A stretch of 64,000 bases of DNA from Tabrizicola thermarum (GTDB taxonomy: Bacteria > Pseudomonadota > Alphaproteobacteria > Rhodobacterales > Rhodobacteraceae). The stretch lies in assembly GCF_003574395.1 (NCBI RefSeq), contig NZ_QMJY01000014.1, positions 50,395-114,394 on the forward strand. The letters run 5' to 3'. The translations under genes were made by a program, and so were the position numbers. Below are positions 8,337 through 15,160 of this stretch, one piece after another (within the stretch, counting starts at the first letter, position 1; each line of letters starts with the position of its first letter). The notes beneath the pieces were generated by a model that was given only the letters and a program-made list of their open reading frames with translations, had not been told where the DNA came from and ran no database searches.

Positions 8337-8380
8337 TTGACGCATGGATCGCCAGGGAGTATATGCGCAAAACAGCATAT
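8337..8380 (+). promoter_or_regulatory. Sigma-70-type promoter overlapped by an ArsR operator dyad
   Basis: A -35 TTGACG (8337-8342), a 17-base spacer and a -10 TATATG (8360-8365) form a near-consensus promoter. The inverted repeat ATATGC-N8-GCATAT (8361-8380) covers the -10 and expected start point. A dyad in this position is what an autoregulated ArsR repressor would use. It also shows that in-frame start codons upstream of about 8372 lie in untranscribed DNA, which sets the arsR start at 8393 or 8396. Confidence 0.75.
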
Positions 8381-8392
8381 GCGTCCGAGGAC

Positions 8393-8686
8393 ATGATGCC
8401 CATTGCCCTTCTCTCTGCCCTTGCCGAACCGACCCGCCTTGGCGCGATGCAGATCCTTGCCGATGGTCAGGAGCATTGCGTCTGCCAGTTGATGGCGCGG
8501 CTTGATGCATCGCAAAGCCGGATGTCGCGGCACATGCAAACCTTGAAACAGGCGGGTCTGGTGGTGGACCGGCGCGATGCGCAATGGGTGCGCTATCGGC
8601 TGAACCCCGATCTGCCCGGGCCCGCCCGCGCCATTCTGGATGCGGTGCTGGCCGCCGCCGCAACCGAACAAAGGACCGCCGCATGA
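8393..8686 (+). CDS. ArsR/SmtB-family repressor with CxC metal site
   Basis: A 97-residue winged-helix repressor. The segment EHCVCQLMARLDASQSRMSRHMQTL contains the CVC thiol pair at the start of the recognition helix, the arsenite/antimonite-sensing site of ArsR proteins (ELCVCDL in the archetype). The start at 8393 (or the adjacent ATG at 8396, better spaced from the GAGG at 8387) is chosen because the promoter and operator lie upstream; the open frame itself extends to 8315. Its stop overlaps the start of the permease gene (ATGA), so the two are co-translated. It should repress its own operon until arsenic- or thiol-type ligands bind. Confidence 0.86.
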   Translation: MMPIALLSALAEPTRLGAMQILADGQEHCVCQLMARLDASQSRMSRHMQTLKQAGLVVDRRDAQWVRYRLNPDLPGPARAILDAVLAAAATEQRTAA

Positions 8687-9741
8687 GCGCCGATATCTCC
8701 TCCCCCCGTCCGGCGCGCCCCGACTGGCTGTGGCACGCGGGGCTTGTCGCCTTTGTTGCCGTCTGGTGGCTCGTCTATCGCCAGCTCATCCCGCTGGCCG
8801 AAGGGATCACGTCGCTGTTCCCGGTGGACCGGCACAGCCACACCGGCGAGGCGCTGGCGTTCTTCTTCTACGACGTGCCCAAGGTGATGATGCTTCTGAC
8901 GCTGATCGTCTTCGCGATGGGTGTGGTGCGCAGCTTCTTCTCGCCCGAACGCACCCGTGCCCTCCTGGCCGGCAAGCGCGAAGGCGTGGGCAATGTGCTG
9001 GCGGCGGGGCTTGGCGTGATGACGCCTTTCTGCTCCTGCTCGGCGGTGCCCTTGTTCATCGGGCTCGTGTCGGCGGGCGTGCCGCTGGGCGTCACGTTCT
9101 CCTTCCTGATCGCCGCGCCGATGGTGAACGAGGTGGCGCTGGCGCTCCTGTTCGGGCTGGTCGGCTGGCAGGTGGCGATGACCTATGCCGCCTTCGGTCT
9201 GGTCATCGCCATCGTCGCGGGATGGGTGATCGGCAGACTGCATCTGGAAGGCTGGTTGCAGGACTGGGTGCGTGACATCCATTCCGGCGCGACCGCCCCC
9301 GACGCCTCCGGTGACACGCCCCTGACGCTGGTGGACCGCTATCGCCTGGGGATCGAGGCCGTGCGCGAGATCTTCGGCCGAGTCTGGTTCTGGATCATCC
9401 TCGGCATTGGCATGGGCGCGCTGATCCACGGCTATGTGCCCGAAGACCTGATGGCCCGCATCATGGGCGCGGATGCCTGGTGGTCGGTTCCCGCCGCCGT
9501 GGTGATCGGCATCCCGATGTATACCAATGCCGCCGGAGTGATCCCGATCGTCGAGGCGCTGCTGGGCAAGGGTGCCGCGCTTGGCACCGTGCTGGCCTTC
9601 ATGATGAGCGTGATCGCCCTGTCCCTGCCCGAGATGATCATCCTGAAACAGGTGCTGACCCTGCGCCTGATCGCGGTGTTCATCGGCGTGGTGGGCTCGG
9701 GCATTCTTGCCGTCGGCTATCTCTTCAACTTCCTGTTCTGA
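8683..9741 (+). CDS. ArsP-like permease (DUF318 family)
   Basis: A 352-residue membrane protein with 8-10 predicted spans in two halves. The key motif GVMTPFCSCSAVPLFIGLVSAG carries the paired cysteines needed for trivalent organoarsenical (methylarsenite, roxarsone) efflux in ArsP; the second half repeats the theme around VIGIPMYTNAAGVIPI. A hydrophilic loop of about 60 residues lies in the middle. It overlaps the arsR stop by four bases and is followed after 11 bases by a thioredoxin-like gene. ArsP-type efflux is the best reading; DUF318 permeases paired with thioredoxin-like proteins may have other thiol-reactive substrates. Confidence 0.85.
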   Translation: MSADISSPRPARPDWLWHAGLVAFVAVWWLVYRQLIPLAEGITSLFPVDRHSHTGEALAFFFYDVPKVMMLLTLIVFAMGVVRSFFSPERTRALLAGKREGVGNVLAAGLGVMTPFCSCSAVPLFIGLVSAGVPLGVTFSFLIAAPMVNEVALALLFGLVGWQVAMTYAAFGLVIAIVAGWVIGRLHLEGWLQDWVRDIHSGATAPDASGDTPLTLVDRYRLGIEAVREIFGRVWFWIILGIGMGALIHGYVPEDLMARIMGADAWWSVPAAVVIGIPMYTNAAGVIPIVEALLGKGAALGTVLAFMMSVIALSLPEMIILKQVLTLRLIAVFIGVVGSGILAVGYLFNFLF

Positions 9742-9752
9742 AAGGACAAGTC

Positions 9753-9983
9753 ATGGAAATCAAGGTTCTCGGCCCGGGCTGCGCCAAGTGCAAGGCTACC
9801 GCCGACCTCATCACCCGCGTGGCGGCAGAGGCGGGCAAGGAAGTCACCATCGAGAAGATCGAGGACATGCGCCAGATCGTCGGCTTTGGCGTGATGACCA
9901 CGCCCGCTGTCGTGGTGGGCGGCAAGGTCGTGCACAAGGGCTCCGTCCCGTCGCACGATCAGGTTCTGGCCTGGCTGAATTAA
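9753..9983 (+). CDS. Small thioredoxin-like protein (redox-active disulfide protein 2 family)
   Basis: A 76-residue minimal thioredoxin fold: MEIKVLGPGCAKCKAT places a CAKC active site at residues 10-13, and the cis-proline element MTTPAVVVGGKVVHKG follows, as in glutaredoxin-like redox-active disulfide proteins. It is cytoplasmic with no signal peptide. It lies 11 bases behind the DUF318 permease, a pairing that recurs in many bacteria; a role in reducing or delivering the permease substrate is inferred. An AAAGGA Shine-Dalgarno precedes the ATG. Confidence 0.88.
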   Translation: MEIKVLGPGCAKCKATADLITRVAAEAGKEVTIEKIEDMRQIVGFGVMTTPAVVVGGKVVHKGSVPSHDQVLAWLN

Positions 9984-9994
9984 GGGAGATTGAG

Positions 9995-10459
9995 ATGAAC
10001 GAAACCGTCCAGAAAGAGCTGGCGCAAGCGCGCGAGGTGTGCCCCACCACCTCGCAACGGCTGTTGAAAGAGGGCGCGCTGCTGGTTGACGTGCGCGAGC
10101 CCGACGAGGTCGCGCAAGTGGGCTTTGCCGGCTGCGATGTGGTCAACATCCCGCTCAGCCAGTTCGAGGACCGCTGGCAGGAGGTGCCGCGCGACCGCGA
10201 TGTAATCCTGGCCTGTGCCGTGGGCGCGCGCAGTCTGAAGGCCACCTATTTCCTGATGTATCAGGGCTATGATCGGGTGAGCAACATGCAGTACGGCATG
10301 ACCCGCTGGGCCGCGAAGGGCTTTCCCGTCACCGGATCGGCCGAGGCGGCGGGGTCGGCCGAAGCAGCCTCCTCCTGCTGCGGCGGCGCGGCTGATGCGG
10401 CATCTGCCACCACGTCCTGCTGCGGCAGCGGCACAGCCGGGACGGGCAGCTGCTGCTGA
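9995..10459 (+). CDS. Rhodanese-domain protein with a Cys-Cys-rich C-terminal tail
   Basis: A 154-residue protein. Residues about 15-105 form one rhodanese domain (LLVDVREPDEVAQVGFAG, then the active-site loop ILACAVGARS with its nucleophilic Cys, then GMTRWAAKGFPV). After residue 108 the fold ends and a low-complexity Ala/Ser/Gly tail begins that carries three Cys-Cys pairs (SSCCGG, TSCCGS, and SCC at the very end). Such a tail could bind thiophilic metals or carry persulfide. It is the last gene of the ArsR operon, 11 bases behind the thioredoxin-like gene, with a GGGAGA ribosome-binding site. The rhodanese assignment is firm; the tail function is open. Confidence 0.88.
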   Translation: MNETVQKELAQAREVCPTTSQRLLKEGALLVDVREPDEVAQVGFAGCDVVNIPLSQFEDRWQEVPRDRDVILACAVGARSLKATYFLMYQGYDRVSNMQYGMTRWAAKGFPVTGSAEAAGSAEAASSCCGGAADAASATTSCCGSGTAGTGSCC

Positions 10460-10561
10460 CATGGGCCCGGGCAGGATCGTGCGCGGCCCGGAAGGCTTTC
10501 AGCTGCGGCACCGTCATCTCTCTGCCCGCCGCAGCGACAACCCGGGTCCCGGGTGCGCGGG

Positions 10562-10714
10562 ATGATCTTGATCGCCGATCGGATCGCCATGGACACTGAC
10601 GGGACCAGGGCCTGGCTGGCGCTCTTGCACGGGAACCTGCAAGACGATGGCCCGATCCTCACCACAATGGCGGGCGCCACCGATCTTTCCGGCACCATCC
10701 GATTGAAGGACTGA
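10562..10714 (+). CDS. Possible 50-residue small protein ahead of the CDF exporter
   Basis: An ATG-started frame of 50 codons ends four bases before the CDF start codon, a spacing that would allow translational coupling. No family is recognised; the peptide is mixed in composition with no membrane segment or cysteines. It may be a real short ORF, a leader, or the tail of a decayed gene, since it occupies most of a 259-base gap that otherwise holds nothing I can identify. The weak start context keeps confidence low. Confidence 0.25.
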   Translation: MILIADRIAMDTDGTRAWLALLHGNLQDDGPILTTMAGATDLSGTIRLKD

Positions 10715-10718
10715 CACG

Positions 10719-11618
10719 ATGGCCCACGATCACGCACACGCCCATATTCCCCCGGCAGATCTTGGCCCTGCCTTCCGCTGGGCGGTGGGACTGAACACCG
10801 GCTATGTCCTTTTCGAAGGGGCGGCAGGGGTGCTGACCGGCTCGCTGGCGCTTCTGGCCGATGCGGCGCACAACCTGACCGATGTGGCGGGGCTGTTGAT
10901 CGCCTGGGGCGCGGCGGTGCTGGCCAAGCGGGCGGGCAGCGCCACCTACACCTTCGGCTATGGCCGTGCCACCATCCTGGCCGCGATGCTGAACGCGATT
11001 GCCATTCTGGTGGGCGTGGGGGTCGTGGTCTGGGAAGCTGCGCACCGGTTTCAGACCGTGGTCGAGGTGCCGGGGCTGACGATCCTTCTGGTGGCGTTGG
11101 TCGGCATCGGGGTGAACATCGGCTCGGCACTGCTGTTCATGAAATCGCAAAAGGATGACCTGAACGCCAAGGGCGCCTATCTGCACATGGCCGCCGATGC
11201 GGCGGTGTCGGGGGCGGTGGTGCTGGCGGCAGCCGGGATCATGCTGACCGGCTGGCAATGGCTCGACCCCGCCGTGGCCATCGCGGTCAGCCTGCTGATC
11301 GCCTGGACCAGTTGGGGCCTTCTGCGCGACGCGCTGCGGCTTGGGCTGGACGGGGTGCCGGAGGGCATCGACCGACAGGCGGTGGCGACCTTCATCGGCG
11401 ACCAGCCCGGTGTGACCAATGTCCACGACCTGCACATCTGGGCCCTGTCCACCACGCGCACCGCGCTGGCCGCGCATGTGGTCTGGGACGGCCCCGACGC
11501 CGACGCCTTCCTCGACCATGTGACCGACGAGCTGGAGCATGACTTCGGCATCAGCCACGTCACCCTGCAGATTGAATCCGCCCCGTGCGAACGCGCGGGG
11601 GCCTGCCTGGCGGCGTGA
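10719..11618 (+). CDS. Cation diffusion facilitator (CzcD/ZitB-like) metal exporter
   Basis: A 299-residue CDF transporter. A short His-rich N-terminus (HDHAHAH) is followed by six membrane spans holding the two metal-binding motifs: ADAAHNLTD in the second helix (HxxxD) and HMAADA in the fifth (HxxxD). The C-terminal cytoplasmic domain (about 210-299) has the dimerising ferredoxin-like fold with VHDLHIWALS and a terminal Cys/His cluster (CERAGAC). Proton-driven export of Zn2+, Cd2+ or Co2+ is expected of this subfamily. No metalloregulator site was spotted directly upstream, so it may be read through from the ArsR operon. Confidence 0.92.
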   Translation: MAHDHAHAHIPPADLGPAFRWAVGLNTGYVLFEGAAGVLTGSLALLADAAHNLTDVAGLLIAWGAAVLAKRAGSATYTFGYGRATILAAMLNAIAILVGVGVVVWEAAHRFQTVVEVPGLTILLVALVGIGVNIGSALLFMKSQKDDLNAKGAYLHMAADAAVSGAVVLAAAGIMLTGWQWLDPAVAIAVSLLIAWTSWGLLRDALRLGLDGVPEGIDRQAVATFIGDQPGVTNVHDLHIWALSTTRTALAAHVVWDGPDADAFLDHVTDELEHDFGISHVTLQIESAPCERAGACLAA

Positions 11619-11724
11619 CGCGCCCCGTATCTCTGGATGACGCCGCTCTCTCTGCGGAAACCTCAAGCCTCAAGCGATCCCGTTTGTCGGCCTCACATCC
11701 GCACGGATCTTCAAGGCTCACCTG

Positions 11725-11886
11725 TCACGCCTGCCCCTGGGCCCTGCGGGCCAGCAGCAGGGAAAGCGTGATCTGGGCGGCGGCGAGCGCGGCGAGGTCG
11801 ACCACGAACACAAGGTCGAAGAACAGTTCGAACCAGGTGGCCTTGCGGCCGTATTCTTGGGTCGGAACCAAGGAAGCCCTTGTCAC
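11725..11886 (-). pseudogene. N-terminal remnant of a low-temperature-requirement A (LtrA) protein
   Basis: On the minus strand a GTG at 11886 with a well-placed GGAGG site opens 53 codons. Residues about 13-31 read RKATWFELFFDLVFVVDLAAL, the first hydrophobic segment and signature of LtrA proteins, which normally run to about 370-400 residues. After that the frame continues only ITLSLLLARRAQGQA and stops, so nearly all the protein is gone, probably by an internal deletion joining it to a C-terminal scrap. It occupies the 335-base gap between the CDF gene and the PfpI gene; the rest of that gap shows nothing else. Confidence 0.6.
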
Positions 11887-11953
11887 GGTTCCTCCGGATG
11901 CCCGGCAAGGGACCGGGCCCTGCGCGGCTTGCGCGGGCCCGGACCGGTTTCGC

Positions 11954-12691
11954 TCAGCGCCCGAGCGTCTGGACGACGAGGTCCGCCGCCGCCCCGCCCG
12001 AGAACTGCTGCTGGCCGGTGATCAGGTTGCCGTCGCGGACGGCAAAGGCCTTGAACATCGAATTCACCACGAAGTTGGTGCCTTCCAGCTTCTTCGCCTC
12101 CTCCTCGATCCAGAAGGGCTGGATCTTCTGGCCCACCCAGGCGTCGGCGAACTGCTCTTCGCTGTTGGCAAAGCCGGTCCAGGTCTTGCCCTTGACCAGC
12201 AGATCGCCGTTCGAGAGGCGGGTTTTCAGCAGAATGCAGGTGCCGTGGCAGACGATCGACACGATCTTGCCCGCCTCATAGGCGCGGGCGACGAAGGCAT
12301 GCAGCGCAGTATCGTCGATCATCGTGACCATGGGCGACTGGCCCCCGGCCAGGAACACCACGTCATAGGCGGTGGGGTCCACCTCGGCGATGGACTTGGT
12401 CGCCTTCAGCAGCGCCGCGTGCTTCTCGGATTTCTTGAAGCCCAGCGAGATCAGGTCATGCGCGGAATAGCCCGACGCATCCTCGGGGTCCGAGAAGCTG
12501 TCGGCCACCAGATCGCCGCCCTTGGGGCTCACGATCTCGACCTCATACCCCGCTTCCGAGAAGGTCCAGTAGGGGTGGGTCAGTTCGGCCCACCAGAAGC
12601 CCACCGGCCAGCCCGTGGTGGGCGAGGTGCCGGGGTTGGCGGCGATCATCAGGACTTTCTTCTTCGAATGCACGTCGATGGAGGCAGACAT
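11954..12691 (-). CDS. DJ-1/PfpI superfamily protein (Hsp31-like glyoxalase/deglycase)
   Basis: A 245-residue class I glutamine-amidotransferase-like protein. The nucleophile elbow IVCHGTCILLKT holds the catalytic Cys and adjacent His, and the conserved acidic residue lies near SPKGGDLVADSF. The length and the N-terminal GWPVGFWWAELTHPYWTFSEAG resemble the Hsp31/YhbO-distant group that converts methylglyoxal or repairs glycated substrates. It is the last gene of a three-gene minus-strand operon, 12 bases behind the ABM-domain gene, under probable control of the divergent LysR gene. Chaperone versus glyoxalase activity cannot be separated here. Confidence 0.87.
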   Translation of the reverse strand: MSASIDVHSKKKVLMIAANPGTSPTTGWPVGFWWAELTHPYWTFSEAGYEVEIVSPKGGDLVADSFSDPEDASGYSAHDLISLGFKKSEKHAALLKATKSIAEVDPTAYDVVFLAGGQSPMVTMIDDTALHAFVARAYEAGKIVSIVCHGTCILLKTRLSNGDLLVKGKTWTGFANSEEQFADAWVGQKIQPFWIEEEAKKLEGTNFVVNSMFKAFAVRDGNLITGQQQFSGGAAADLVVQTLGR

Positions 12692-12703
12692 TTTCGTTTC
12701 CTT

Positions 12704-13258
12704 TCAGAGGGTTCTGGATTTCGGATAGATGAAGCGCGCGATCAGCGGGGTCAGGCGGGGCATGATGACGTAGGTCATCAGCCCGACCTGGATCGTCACG
12801 GTGACGAGCACCCGCAGGGCCAGGGGCCAGCCGGCCATCAGCAGCCCCAGCGTCAGGTTCAGGATCAGCACCAGCGTGAACACGACTGCGATCAGCACCA
12901 GCGCCATGCGGTGCGGACTGGGTTGCGGAACCTTCGTGCCGGGCGGCGGGTCGAACCAGAATTCAAGGCCCGTCATCCGCTCCCAGGCCGCATCGGCGGC
13001 AAACAGCGGCGTGGCCTCGGCCAGCATCCGCTGCCGGAAGTCCGACCGTTCGAAGGCGTCAAGGTGGTCGACGCTATCGAAACGGAAGACACTGCGGTAT
13101 TCGCCCCCGACACTGGCAGGGCGGTGGAACTCGGCACCCAGATACCCTTGAAACTGCTCCACCGCCCCGCGTGTCAGGCGTTCCAGCCAGACCTCATAAT
13201 CCTTCTCGCGCCCCGGTTTGACCTTTCGACGCACGACGATGGTGACGGGATCGGTCAT
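12704..13258 (-). CDS. Antibiotic-biosynthesis-monooxygenase (ABM) domain protein with C-terminal membrane helices
   Basis: A 184-residue protein in two parts. Residues 1 to about 100 are an ABM (dimeric alpha/beta barrel) domain: TIVVRRKVKPGREKDYEVWLERL and the RSVFRFDSVDHLDAFERS region. Two hydrophobic helices follow (about 120-170), ending in PRLTPLIARFIYP, so the barrel is tethered to the inner membrane. Fusions of this type are seen in proteobacteria and have no settled function; quinone or aldehyde chemistry is possible. The start overlaps the stop of the upstream dehydrogenase-like gene (ATGA). Confidence 0.85.
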   Translation of the reverse strand: MTDPVTIVVRRKVKPGREKDYEVWLERLTRGAVEQFQGYLGAEFHRPASVGGEYRSVFRFDSVDHLDAFERSDFRQRMLAEATPLFAADAAWERMTGLEFWFDPPPGTKVPQPSPHRMALVLIAVVFTLVLILNLTLGLLMAGWPLALRVLVTVTIQVGLMTYVIMPRLTPLIARFIYPKSRTL

Positions 13259-13887
13259 GCGCTGACGGCCGCGAAGGCCCAGCTGCGGCCCTTGCCGCGG
13301 AACAGGGCCTGGTTGATCCAGACCATGCCGAAGGGCTCCAGCAGGCGGGATTTGGTGATGTCGCCTGCGTCCAGTGCCTCGAACCCGAGGTCGGTGAGCA
13401 GCGCCGCGACCTGCGCCTTGGCGCCCGCGTCGTCGCCTGCCATGAACATGACCGGGCGGTGCGGCAGATGGTCGTTCTTCGCCATGATCTCGGCGCCGAC
13501 CTGGTTCAGCGTCTTGACGACATGCGCACCCGGCAGCCATCCCTGCACGATCTCTCCGCCAGAAGTGCTGTGCCCCCACGTCAGGCCGAGCGCGCCATCG
13601 ACCATGCCCAGCGGGTTCATGCAGTCGATGACCGTCTTGCCTGTCAGCGGCCCAAGCGCCTTGACCGCAGATTCGGCCGCACCCCAAGGCAGGGCGAGGA
13701 CGATGATGTCGGCCTCTGCCGCAGCCTCTGCGGGCAATTTCGGCGTCGCCCCCGTGGCGGCGGCCAGCGCTGCAAGATCGTCTGCCTGCGAGTCGCGCGC
13801 GCCCAGAAGCACAGTGTGACCCTTGCCCCTCAGCCCCCGGGCGATGGCGCTGCCGACATTGCCGGTGCCGATGATCGCAATGCGCAT
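13255..13887 (-). CDS. NAD(P)-binding F420H2:NADP oxidoreductase-like protein
   Basis: A 210-residue Rossmann protein opening MRIAIIGTGNVGSAIARGLRGKGH with the GxGxxG dinucleotide fingerprint, followed by IIVLALPWGA and KTVIDCMNPLG, matching the short NADPH-dependent reductase family (F420-dependent NADP reductase fold, Pfam F420_oxidored). It lacks the large helical C-terminal domain of hydroxyacid dehydrogenases. It is the first gene of the operon with the ABM and PfpI genes and 74 bases from the divergent LysR regulator. The substrate is unknown; a role in reactive-carbonyl or quinone stress is inferred from neighbours. Confidence 0.85.
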   Translation of the reverse strand: MRIAIIGTGNVGSAIARGLRGKGHTVLLGARDSQADDLAALAAATGATPKLPAEAAAEADIIVLALPWGAAESAVKALGPLTGKTVIDCMNPLGMVDGALGLTWGHSTSGGEIVQGWLPGAHVVKTLNQVGAEIMAKNDHLPHRPVMFMAGDDAGAKAQVAALLTDLGFEALDAGDITKSRLLEPFGMVWINQALFRGKGRSWAFAAVSA

Positions 13888-13961
13888 CGCTCATTCTCCT
13901 TGCTTCATTCGCTGCAACAGAGATATGCGGACAGTGAAAGCATTGAAAATGAAAAGGGATC

Positions 13962-14900
13962 ATGTCTGAGTTAAGCACATCCGAACTCCGCCGTCTGGAC
14001 CTGACCTTGCTTCTGGTCTTTCTGGGCCTCCTGCGGCATCGCAAGGCACTTGCTGTCGCGGCGGAACTGGGTCTGACCCAGTCCGCGATCAGCCAGTCCC
14101 TGCGTCGCCTGCGCGACATCTTCGGGGATGACCTGTTCCTGCGCCGCCCGCATGGGATGGAGCCGACCGCCACCGCACTGGCGCTGGAGGCTCCGGTTGC
14201 CGCCGCCGTTGATGCCTTGCGAGGGGCGCTGGGTGCAGCCCGCAGCTTCGACCCGGCGACGGCAACCGGATTGCTCCGCATCGCCGCGCTTGACGCCGAA
14301 CAGGCCGTCGTGATCCCCCCGCTGGCCGCGCAGCTCAGCCGGCTGGCTCCCGGGCTGACCCTGTCGATCCTGCCGCTCGGGCGCGGCGCCGCGATGGAGG
14401 CCCTGGCCGAAGGGCGGGCCGATCTTGTGCTGGGCTATGTCTGGGACCTGCCAGAGACGATCTGCGCAGAGCCGCTCTACGATGAATCCTTTCTCGTGGC
14501 AGGTCGCCCCGAGGCGCTGCCGCAGGCCCCGCACATCGGCCTGGACGCCTACTGCGCTGCCGACCACGTTCTGATTTCCCCGGGCGGCGACCTGCGCGGA
14601 GTGGTGGATGGCCAACTGGAAGCCATGGGTCGCAGCCGCCGCGTGACCCTCGGCCTGCCGGCCTTCCTGCCGGCCCTTGCCGCCGTCGCGGCCTCTGGCG
14701 CGCTTGTGACCTTGCCCGCCCGCGTCGCGCGCGCCTTTGCACCCGGTTTCGGACTGGCGACAGCAGAGCCACCGATCCCGGTGCGAAAATTCCCGGTATC
14801 GGCCTTCTGGCACCGGCGCAATGAGTCCGACCCGAGGACGGCCTGGATCAGACAGCAACTGCGCGACATCAGGACCCATGCCCTTGCCCTTCAGGCATGA
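13962..14900 (+). CDS. LysR-family transcriptional regulator
   Basis: A 312-residue LTTR. The N-terminal winged helix (about 12-70) includes the recognition helix in LGLTQSAISQSLRRLRDIFGDDLFLRR, and the effector-binding domain starts near residue 95. The helical arrangement FxRxxxGMxPTATALAL is typical of NodD/PcpR-type members. It is divergent from the NAD(P)-binding/ABM/PfpI operon with only 74 bases between starts, so it probably controls that operon and itself. No effector can be named. Confidence 0.92.
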   Translation: MSELSTSELRRLDLTLLLVFLGLLRHRKALAVAAELGLTQSAISQSLRRLRDIFGDDLFLRRPHGMEPTATALALEAPVAAAVDALRGALGAARSFDPATATGLLRIAALDAEQAVVIPPLAAQLSRLAPGLTLSILPLGRGAAMEALAEGRADLVLGYVWDLPETICAEPLYDESFLVAGRPEALPQAPHIGLDAYCAADHVLISPGGDLRGVVDGQLEAMGRSRRVTLGLPAFLPALAAVAASGALVTLPARVARAFAPGFGLATAEPPIPVRKFPVSAFWHRRNESDPRTAWIRQQLRDIRTHALALQA

Positions 14901-14997
14901 GAGCGCCACGCCTGCATCGGCATGGGCAGGTGCGGGTCCATTGGTCCCGAGAAAAATCCCCTTCCCTTCCCCGATTTCCCCCGTATAGTCCCGCCCC

Positions 14998-15084
14998 ATG
15001 ACCACGGGACCCCACATCCTTGCCATCGACAGGGCCGCCTGCCCTGCGCTGCCCCGTGGCCTTCTCCTTCTTAGCCGCCTCTGA
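14998..15084 (+). promoter_or_regulatory. leuA leader peptide with four consecutive leucine codons
   Basis: An ATG-started frame of 28 codons ends in LPRGLLLLSRL followed by TGA. The run CTT CTC CTT CTT at 15061-15072 (plus a fifth Leu codon just before the stop) is what a transcription or translation attenuator uses to sense charged leucyl-tRNA. It lies 76 bases upstream of leuA. There is no obvious Shine-Dalgarno, and a TATAGT at 14984 would place the transcript start almost at the ATG, so the leader may be read from a very short 5' end. The frame and codon run are direct observations; the regulatory role is inferred from leu attenuators. Confidence 0.75.
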
Positions 15085-15113
15085 GCGTGCCCCCGGGCGC
15101 GACCGCTCAGAGG
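15078..15113 (+). promoter_or_regulatory. Attenuator hairpin overlapping the leader stop codon
   Basis: A perfect 10-bp inverted repeat pairs 15078-15087 (CCTCTGAGCG) with 15104-15113 (CGCTCAGAGG) around a 16-base GC-rich loop. The left arm contains the last Leu codon and the TGA of the leader peptide, so a ribosome stalled on the leucine run or parked at the stop would change whether it forms. No U-run follows, so it may be one arm of a larger mutually exclusive fold and not the terminator itself. Confidence 0.6.
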
Positions 15114-15160
15114 TGACCAGCGCCCCGAAGGACCGCAAAGCTAAGACAAGGACCAGACCC

